In this document: piece after piece, positions 56,691 to 64,000 of the stretch
How the letters are laid out: each line of letters starts with the position of its first letter
Position numbering within the stretch: the first letter of the stretch is position 1
Assembly (NCBI GenBank): GCA_020747065.1
Contig: JAGMVK010000008.1
Span: forward strand, 868,001-932,000
Origin: Cadophora sp. MPI-SDFR-AT-0126
Lineage: Eukaryota > Ascomycota > Leotiomycetes > Helotiales > Ploettnerulaceae
Reading direction: 5' to 3'
DNA: 64,000 nt
Translations under genes and position numbers: made by a program
The notes under the pieces: model-generated
What the model saw: only the letters and a program-made list of their open reading frames with translations
Told to the model about the DNA's origin: nothing
Database searches by the model: none

Positions 56691-58167
56691 CTATAATTTC
56701 GCACCTCTCCCTTCTCCTCCCTCCCTCTCCTCCCTCAACACCTCCGCCCGTCCCCTAACCTCCACATCCCTCGGCCCCTCCTTCCGAAACTTAACAAGCA
56801 CCACCCTACTCTCATCCCCACCCCTGCCACTCCCCTTCAGCTCCGGTCCAGGCTTGTCAAGTCCCAACACACTTCTCCCATCACTCTTCCGCATCAGCAG
56901 TCCGATTGGACTCATGACTTTGTCGGCCCAGGTGATGCCTTTGCCGTCGCCTCCATCGCCCCTCAGAAACTCTAATACGGCGTCGCGCTGTTGTTGGAGT
57001 TGGGTGGTGGAGAGTTGGGGAGGAGATGATGAAGGGGACGGGGAGGGTGGAGTGAGGAATGGTGCGAGTAAGTGCATGAGGTAGAATTGCGGAGGAAAGA
57101 GGATGATTTCATTTTTGCGTGCTTGGGAGAGCCAGGTTGAGCAGGGGGCGAACAGGGCGGCTGTGTGTTCGAGGCCACCGTCGGAAGTTGGAGTGGGGAT
57201 TACGGACTCGGTTATGGTGGTGGAATTGGATATTGATGAGGTTGGATCTTGGGTGAGAGGCAAGAAATAGATGTACATTTGTGTGGTGAAGCGCTTTGGG
57301 AGGTTTGGAGGCGTAATCCAGCGGGTGAAGGGGTGCAAGGATTCTAGATTCGTGTTAAGCATGTTTACTTCGCTAAAGTGTTGGAAAAGAGGTAGCGAGA
57401 TTTCACCAAAGGAAGAGGAATGAGAAAGTCACAACTAACCAATATCAACCACACCGCCCACCCCCTCAACCCACTTCTCAAATCCAATCTTCCCCTCATG
57501 CACATCTCTCCTCCCTTGCTCCCTAACACTATCCTCCACCTCTAGTAACCCGCCACCATCTCTCCTCCTAGCAAGTAAAATCCCACTCTCTTCAAAACAC
57601 TCCCTAATAGCACCTACCCTATAACTCCTCCCATCAACATGTCTATCCTTGTCTTCTGGCGCAGGAATATGTCCGTCGCTGGGAGCGAGGTTTCCTCCAG
57701 GAAAGACGTGTGCGGATGGGAAGGAGGAGGATGTGCGGACGCGGTGGAGGAGGAGGATTTGGTTCTGGGGGGAAATGAGGAGGATGCTGGGTTGTGTTAG
57801 CATTTGTTGGTCATATATCAGAGGGAAAATATTAGAGGGGAAATGTAATATACCTAGCGCTAGGTCGTGGCTCAGCGATCTTCTTCGCGGCTTTGGTGGT
57901 CATGTATTGTTTCTCGAGGTCAGGTCGGGGAGGCGCCATGATGATTGGTCTACTCCTTCCAATTTGTCTATTCGAACTCAAACTCCCGCTCAATCCTGAT
58001 ATGGAAGCTCCTCTCGCAAATCGCGGGGCATTAATGCCAGTCTGGAATGCAAATGCAAATGTCGTGATCACCCGTCTATTTTCACCTCTTTGGAATCTTG
58101 TTGTTTGGAGAAGTGGAATCGAGGAAGTTCGTCTTAAAGACCAAATCCTCGCGCGATATGTATTCAT
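56691..58167 (-). CDS. NUDIX hydrolase (NUDT19-like) with peroxisomal AKL terminus and optional mitochondrial leader
   Basis: Hydrolyses nucleoside diphosphate derivatives; NUDT19 relatives act on CoA and acyl-CoA in peroxisomes. Exons: 58167 (or 57939) to 57854, 57786..57440 and 57367..56691; introns of 67 and 72 nt keep the frame (the second uses acceptor CGAAG). From the inner ATG (57939) it has 369 aa; from the outer ATG, 445 aa. The NUDIX box is present in degenerate spacing as AIRECFEESGILL, preceded by FPGGN. The protein ends in AKL, a PTS1 variant. The outer start adds 76 residues rich in Arg, Ser and Thr with almost no acidic residues (MNTYRARIWSLRRTSSIPLL...), like a mitochondrial presequence. 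Family is firm; dual targeting is inferred. Confidence 0.87.
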
Positions 58168-58727
58168 TGAGCAGCGTGGGAGGGCCTGATGCAGTCATGA
58201 TGTTGATATTGTCATGGGATGCCGTCGTTGCGGGGGAAGCTTTGCCGAATTCTGGGGAGCCGAGGTTCATTCGAGCGAGGTTTTGGCCCCTGATTTTGGC
58301 GAGTTTGTTGACTCGTGCTGATTTCTGGCGTTTGCGCTACCGAGTTCCATCCTTCGCATGTTTTGCTTCGGCTGTTTTCCTGTAAAACTGGGGTTCTCTG
58401 GGGAAGAGAGATAACAGTTCTCGATGCATGTTCGTCATTTTAGACTTTTTATGATAGACAGGGGCTTCGTGTGAGTGACCGTGCCTCAAAACCCCTGTCT
58501 GAAATCTTACAACCAAGACCTTTCACACATAATTCAAATCATAATCAACACAAGGGTACCTTCCGTACAATGCGAGAAGCGAGCTGACAATGTAAGATTT
58601 GACGTCTGATTATCACCACTTTATCTTCCTCCCTCTTTCTCTCCCTGTCATCACATCTCACACAATCTTCTTCAACCGCATCTCTACACAAACTATAAAC
58701 CACTTTGAACGCTGAAATCATCTCACA
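58168..58727. promoter_or_regulatory. Divergent promoter region of NUDIX and Pyr4-family genes
   Basis: About 560 bases between divergently transcribed genes. The last 100 bases before the plus-strand gene are CT-rich. No gene seen. Confidence 0.5.
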
Positions 58728-59745
58728 ATGGGATCAAACGACATCCCTCCCTCTCACGTCCCCTCATATTACTTACCCGTCTCCAACATCCTCCTCCTCC
58801 TCGGCGGCACCCTCTGGACCCTCTGCTACATCCTCCTCTCCAGGCAATCCCTCCATGACAAATCCTACGGCATGCCTCTCCCAGCACTAACGCTCAACAT
58901 CGCCTGGGAACTAGTCTTCTCCCTCTACGTCGCTGAAAGCACTTTAGAGAAATCCGTGTTCTCGATTTGGCTGGTCATTGATATGGGCATGGTGTATGGG
59001 TTGCTCAAGTATGGGAGAGAGGAGTGGAGGGATCGGCCGTGGGTGGGGAGGTGGTTGGGGAGTGTGTTCGTGGGGATGGTGGGGTGGTGTACGGTTGGGA
59101 TGTGGGCGTTTTGTAGGTGGTGGATTGAGAATGAGGTGGGTGGGAGGGTAGGGAAGATTTATAGGGGTAAAAATGGGGGAGCGGATACGACGGAGTTGGG
59201 GTATTGTGAGTGTTTTGTACTCTTTTTTATTTTTTTATTTCCCGTTCAGGTCATGTTTTCCCCAGGTGTCTTGAGTGTCGAATGATTTCATGTGAAGGAG
59301 GAATGTCTGACTTCTTGTTTCTGTAGGGACTGCTGTTGTGAGCCAGGTCTACTTGTCTGTGGCTAGCTTGGTACAGCTGGCAATCAGGAGACATACTGGT
59401 GGTGTCAGTTATGGAATTTGGTAAGTCTTTAGTTCTCGTGGCCACGGTTCCCCATGTCATTTGTACAGCAACCATGAGAAGCTAATTGTATCGCACAGGG
59501 CTACTAGAGCTTTGGGCTCTCTGCTGGGTTTGCATGCTAACTATGGATGGATATGGTATTTTTGGAGGGAGGGACATGATTATTTCATGAATCCTTTCTC
59601 TGTTTTCCTTTGGGCTACTGCGCTTGCCGCTGATGTGGTTTATCCATTTGCTTTTGCGTACGTTAGAAAGACTGAGAAGGTTGGGTCTGATGGGAGGAAG
59701 ATGGCTGGAGATCTGGCGCCTCTGAATGGGAAGAAAGTCCCGTGA
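58728..59745 (+). CDS. Pyr4/PaxB-family integral membrane protein (terpene cyclase-like)
   Basis: Three exons (58728..59205, 59327..59420, 59499..59745) with introns of 121 and 78 nt encode 272 aa with about seven hydrophobic helices. Family-specific residues are visible: Glu61 in NIAWELVF and Asp85 in VIDMGMVYG. Members with known activity are membrane-bound meroterpenoid or indole-diterpene cyclases in which a conserved Glu of this region is essential; many others are uncharacterised. No prenyltransferase, FMO or polyketide synthase gene lies in the neighbourhood, so a classical biosynthetic cluster is not supported here. Substrate unknown. Confidence 0.78.
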
Positions 59746-59924
59746 GGGACTGATATAGAGCTGACGACACGACTGTCACACTGTAGCCATTGTTAAATTT
59801 CAAACCCTTCATGCAATGAAATCAATCCTCATGCATTTGACCGAATCCATCATATGCCCGAACCTCTCCAAGCGCCAGATCCTTAACACCATGCACGTAT
59901 ACCAAAACAATCCATCCATACCCC

Positions 59925-60400
59925 TCACTCCTCCTCCGGATAAAGCTCATCAACGTTACTGAACTCGACATCAAACTCCCCCCTCTCCGCCCAACACTCC
60001 TCATCCGCAAATGCAAACGCTAACATCGCACCATCCTTGATCCCCAAACTCTTCGGCGACTCCTTCAAGCCCGCCGCACTGAGCGCCAACTCATCCCATC
60101 CCTTCTCCAAATCATATGTATCCTTCGGCACACCGAGCACGACATCGATCCCGGATTTGGGGATTGTCAGAGGTATAGGAGAGTTGCTGGATGGTAGACC
60201 GTCTGGGTAGCGCTCATGGAGGGTGGCGAGGAGTTCTTTGAGTATACTTGGGAAGGGTGTGAGAGGCTCCACGAAGAGGAGGATGGTGGACCTGCCGTGC
60301 TTGAATCGGAGGGTGTAGGCGGTGGATTTGATTTCTTCTGCGGCCGTCTATATTCCTTCCTTAGCTTTTATAGAGTCACGGACATAAGGATCTCAAACCA
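59925..60400 (-). CDS. Small beta-grasp-like hypothetical protein
   Basis: The main exon (60347..59925) encodes AEEIKSTAYTLRFKHGRST... and ends YPEEE. Upstream, an ATG at 60400..60398 is followed at once by GTTTGA and, 50 nt later, by an ATATAG acceptor that continues in frame; the predicted protein is 141 aa with the start codon alone on exon 1. The pattern, a beta-hairpin-like start (TLRFKHGRSTILLFV), a helix (SILKELLATLHE) and LGIKDGAMLAFAF, resembles a ubiquitin-like fold. Function unknown. The C-terminal 140 residues are firm; the start is less so. Confidence 0.65.
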
Positions 60401-60623
60401 TCTTGTCAAAATGTTCACTAGACTTCAATTCGTCGTTGTGTTTCGAGCATCTCAGTTGTGAAGAGGGATGAAAGTGTGCTCCTCACGGGCAGAAACACAA
60501 GGAAATCGCGAAAAAGGCACGCTTCACGTGACTATTAACAAGGATTCGAATGAGGCAAAGGGCACAGGACAGGAATCCTTCAGCCTCGCGCAACCATCAA
60601 CGTCCATCCAACGTCGTCCCATA

Positions 60624-61346
60624 ATGTCAACTCAAATCGAAGAAGAAGAAGCCCAGAGGCGAGCAGAATGGCGCGCCGAACAGATCCGCCAACTGCGAAT
60701 CGACTCCCGCTTCTCCTTCCCCTTCGGCATGCGTCTCCCCATCGCAACCTCCATATCCTTCGTCTCAGGCCTCGTCCTAGGCATGTCACACGGCAGCCAG
60801 ATGGCCGGTTTCCGATTCAGAGCAGAGAATGCACATCGATTACCGACGACGCCGACGGGCTGGTACCTGTATCACAAGAGCAAGAATTATAACATGGCGC
60901 TGGGGGGTGTCAAGGAGGGATTGAAGATGGGTGCGAAGGTTAGCTTTTGGACGGCGGGGTTCTTTAGTATTGAGGAGATGTTCGATCGGTATAGAGGGAC
61001 GAAGGACTTTTTGAATACGGTTATTGCGAGTTTGTCGATTGCTGGAGGGTTCTCGCTATGGAGTATGCTTCCACTTTGTCCCCCTGATCTTCTGCTTTTC
61101 GTCCGGACTAAGCTAATTGTCATAGACCGGTTCCCTATCACCACAGCTGCGAGAACGGCGAAGACTTCATTGGCTATTGGATTGGCATATGGACTTGCAC
61201 AGGATGCAGTAGGAGCAGCAAGAGGTAGACCACTTGGATGGGTAGACTTCATACGCCGAGGGGGAAGACGAAAAGAAGCACCTACATCCCCCGTCGATAT
61301 TCAGAGTACATCAAGTACCAATACCGGGACATCACAAATAGCATGA
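60624..61346 (+). CDS. Tim17/Tim22/Tim23-family-like mitochondrial membrane protein
   Basis: Exon 1 (60624..61062) and exon 2 (61126..61346) join across a 63-nt intron (GTATGC...CATAG, phase 1) to 219 aa. I used the ATG at MSTQIEEEEAQRR. The charged N-terminus is followed by Gly-rich hydrophobic segments (LPIATSISFVSGLVLGMSHG, GGVKEGLKMGAKVSFWTAGF, VIASLSIAGGFSLWNRFP), the arrangement of the Tim17 superfamily, whose members form the inner-membrane translocases or related proteins. It does not look like canonical Tim17 or Tim23 and may be one of the less studied relatives. Divergent from the beta-grasp gene, 223 bases apart. Confidence 0.75.
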   Translation: MSTQIEEEEAQRRAEWRAEQIRQLRIDSRFSFPFGMRLPIATSISFVSGLVLGMSHGSQMAGFRFRAENAHRLPTTPTGWYLYHKSKNYNMALGGVKEGLKMGAKVSFWTAGFFSIEEMFDRYRGTKDFLNTVIASLSIAGGFSLWSMLPLCPPDLLLFVRTKLIVIDRFPITTAARTAKTSLAIGLAYGLAQDAVGAARGRPLGWVDFIRRGGRRKEAPTSPVDIQSTSSTNTGTSQIA

Positions 61347-61736
61347 TTATTATGCCGCCGCAGGTACCCTACTTCTCTCTGGCTGAAGCTCTTTCTGATG
61401 CAGTGTCTCTTGGTGCTGGCCAACCACAAGACTCAATTACCAAATCGTCATTCCCGCCTCACCCCACATTCTCCACCAAGTCTCGACCCCTGACCCAACA
61501 AAGGTCGGCTACCGTCGGGCTGATTAGCGACATCATCGCGATATCATGGAAATACCCCTCCATACGCAGATGATTCGAGATGTTGCAAGTGATCTCTGCT
61601 CCCGACTTCGGAGATTCTCTCTTCAAATATCAATTGCTCTTCCCTTGAGTCTTTTCTGTCATTCAGTTCACTTCTCCATTCTCTTCCCACTTCACCAGCT
61701 CCTTCCTTCTCCGGCAGCTGCGGACTATCACCGATC
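61347..61736. other. Intergenic region
   Basis: No gene seen; pyrimidine-rich toward the proline dehydrogenase start. Confidence 0.5.
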
Positions 61737-63262
61737 ATGGCGATAACAAAGGTTCTGAAAAGCAGGAATGCTTCACTACTTTCCGCAAGACCCATTTCTT
61801 CCCAGACATTACCTCGTCAATCATCCATTGCCCCAGACCATACAAGTTCAGACAAATTTCCTTTACCACAAGCTATTGCTGTCAAATCGCCACCCAAGAT
61901 GGCCAAGCCAACTCCCTTATCAATACTGCCATTGAGTTCGATTCTGAGATCACTGGCAACTATGTCAATCTCCTCCTCGCCAGTAAGTATTCCAACCATG
62001 CCCAATTGGCATCTTCTAACCCTTGCCAGCTCCTCCTTCGTCCCTCTCTGGCAATCATGGCCAAACTCGCACACTCGAAATCCGCCCTCCTCTCCCCCGA
62101 CTCCAACCCTCTCCTCCGCATCTTCCTCAAACAAACCTTTTACAAACAATTCTGCGCCGGCGAAAATGAATCCGAAGTAAAACAAACCGTCTCCAACCTC
62201 CGCAATCTCGGCTTCAGTGGCGTGATCCTTGCGTACGCAAAGGAAGTTGTGCTGGATAAGAAGCAAACCGACGCTCTATCATCATGTGGAAACAATGAGG
62301 CCGCAGAAGCATGCATACGCAACGAGATTATACCGTGGGCAAACGGCACACTGGAAACTGTTCGCATGACTAGGCCGGGCGATCATGTGGCGCTGAAGTT
62401 CACCGGTGCGGGATCACAGGCTCTGTATGATCTGTCGCGTCAAGCGGATCCGTCGCCGGCGCTGAAAGAGGCAATTGATTCTGTGTGTGATCTTGCTGCG
62501 GAGAGAGGTGTCAAGTTGTTGTTTGACGCGGAGCAAGCTGCTTTACAACCGGGTATTGATGCTTGGACACTGAAGTATATGGAAAAGTATAACAAAACTG
62601 CGAATGTAGAGGCGATTATATATGGTACGTACCAGGCATATTTGAAAGGAACACCGGCGGTTGTAGCTAGCCATCTTGAGGCTGCCCAGAAAGGCGGCTT
62701 CACTTTGGGCGTCAAGTTGGTGAGAGGCGCGTATCTGGGATCAGACCCAAGGCACTTGATCCATGACACTAAAGCCGACACGGATGCTGCATACGACGGA
62801 ATCGCTTCAGCACTCGTCCTCAAATCCTATAACTCTGTTCTGCAAACCTCGTTCACATCCTCTTCAGCCCCATTTCCGAATATCTCCCTCGTCCTCGCAG
62901 GCCACAACATCCACTCAGTCCGCAAGGTTCAAGCTCTGTGCAGTCAACAAATCCGTCTCGGTCAAAAGGTACCTGATGTCATCTACGCACAGCTGCAAGG
63001 CATGGCCGATGAAGTGAGCTGCGAGTTGGTACTTGCTGCAAAACAGACTCTTTCGAAATCTGGGGTGGAGAAGGGTGGGAATGTGGATGTGCCAAAAGCG
63101 TATAAATATCTCGTTTGGGGAACCACCGGCGAGTGCATGAAGTACCTATTCAGGAGGGCGCAGGAGAATAAGGATGCGGTGCAGAGGACGAGGGAGGGGA
63201 GAGATGCTATGGCGGGGGAGCTGTGGAGAAGGATCAAGATGAGTTTTGGTGTTGGTGCGTGA
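61737..63262 (+). CDS. PUT1: Mitochondrial proline dehydrogenase
   Basis: Oxidises proline to pyrroline-5-carboxylate with FAD in the mitochondrion, the first step of proline catabolism. Exon 1 (61737..61982) and exon 2 (62030..63262) join across a 47-nt intron (GTAAGT...TGCCAG, phase 0), 492 aa. The N-terminus (MAITKVLKSRNASLLSARP) is a typical mitochondrial presequence. The barrel carries family motifs: LLFDAEQA, VEAIIYGTYQAYLK, GVKLVRGAYLGSD, LVLAGHN and YAQLQGMADE, and the end YKYLVWGTTGECMKYLFRRAQEN. Length matches fungal PRODH. It is not adjacent to a P5C dehydrogenase or proline permease in this window, unlike the clustered arrangement in Aspergillus. Confidence 0.96.
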
Positions 63263-64000
63263 GCTTTGAGTCCAAGAGGCGTGAATTCTTTCGGGCGTGG
63301 AAGTGGAGGTGGCGTGGATATTTGGCATTTTATATGGAGTTCTTGGGAGGGGTCTACGATGGGGATGATAATGAGCTTATGAATTGCGCGTGCATAGCGA
63401 GGATAGAGAGATTTCAAAGAGTACATAAGTGTGAGATGTATAAATGCGAGACTTTGAATATCAGCCCCTTTCATCAAATCTCTTTCACTGAAGTCTCCTG
63501 TTTGTGCTGAAAGAGAGCATCAAATTATCCCCATGCCTACCCTGCCTCTCGTCAAGGGATACATTGTGCTCTCATTCCTGCTTGATCTTAAAAGTTCTAG
63601 ATTTGCAAGTGAAAAGAGAGCGGGCTCAGCTATCCACCACTTTGATCTTTTGTTTGGCTTTCAACTGTTCTTCATGTCTCTCCTTGGCAATGTGAAATGT
63701 CTCTTCTCACTGTGCATATTTCTTCACATTTTCTTGCAACATGCACTTACTTGGTGCTTGAAGGGATGAAGTAAAAGCCTCGACGATGAATTGCATCCTA
63801 TACCAGTAGCTAATAGAATCTGTTCTTAGTTTACAGATCTTTACTCTTACACTTCTTTGTCCTTTGGTCTCCCACTTACTGTTAGCAGCGTCTTCTTCTA
63901 TTCTTGTTGGCACGTTGACAAGCAACTAGACTTGGAGTAAGGGAAGCTCTACGCTGGGATCTTCAGCTCTTGCCTGTCTTCATGGTCTGAAGTTTCACAC
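63263..64000. other. 3' flank of proline dehydrogenase to window end
   Basis: Only short frames; no gene supported. Confidence 0.45.

Noticed and set aside
1..64000. tRNA, rRNA, CRISPR, retrotransposon or DNA-transposon elements
   Set aside because: Reading both strands by eye I found no cloverleaf with A/B box, no reverse transcriptase, integrase or transposase motifs, and no regularly spaced repeats. A short degenerate element could be missed.

Overview
This window looks like nuclear DNA of a filamentous ascomycete (Pezizomycotina; a Leotiomycete is my best guess, from general protein resemblance only). Genes are spaced, lie on both strands and are broken by short introns, mostly 44-70 nt, with GTAAGT-like donors, CTAAC/CTGAC-like branch sites and YAG acceptors. 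I joined exons by matching donor and acceptor phase and by protein continuity. I found no tRNA, rRNA, CRISPR array or intact transposon.

Layout. 0-9.6 kb: the 5' part of IMP dehydrogenase (-), a large IQGAP/Rng2-type cytokinesis scaffold (+) and a GPI-anchored-like cell-surface protein (+). 10.9-13.8 kb: two tandem, same-strand paralogues of an unrecognised family that share an intron position; the second has an in-frame TGA followed by another 111 open codons. 14.6-24.2 kb: a proteinase K-like subtilisin, a degraded MATE-like transporter, a fasciclin-domain secreted protein and a Golgi-type membrane glycosyltransferase. 26-30 kb: a disordered proline-rich protein, the relic of a secreted metallopeptidase-like gene and a zinc alcohol dehydrogenase. 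31.7-37.7 kb: a 1240-residue protein without recognisable domains and a cysteine-containing membrane protein.

38-44 kb: a small spliced locus, a divergent pair of BTB-domain paralogues and a protein joining a fungal STAND-type N-terminal domain to a ZZ zinc finger. 45.4-48.8 kb: ribosomal protein eS21 (RPS21) and SLX4, head to head. 49.2-56 kb: two minus-strand genes of the fungal NLR type, one with an N-terminal STAND-type domain plus ankyrin-like repeats and one with an alpha/beta-hydrolase (SesB-like), NACHT and degenerate C-terminal repeats. 56.4-63.3 kb: a NUDIX hydrolase with a possible mitochondrial presequence and a peroxisomal AKL end, a Pyr4/PaxB-family membrane protein, a small beta-grasp-like protein, a Tim17-family protein and mitochondrial proline dehydrogenase.

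Housekeeping genes (IMPDH, IQGAP, RPS21, SLX4, Tim17-like, PRODH) sit between accessory stretches. The accessory interval of 38-56 kb is the most unusual part: three genes with hallmarks of fungal non-self recognition proteins and two BTB paralogues lie within about 17 kb. The other notable signals are reading frames in different stages of decay (in-frame TGA, in-frame TAG with an internal gap, metallopeptidase relic).
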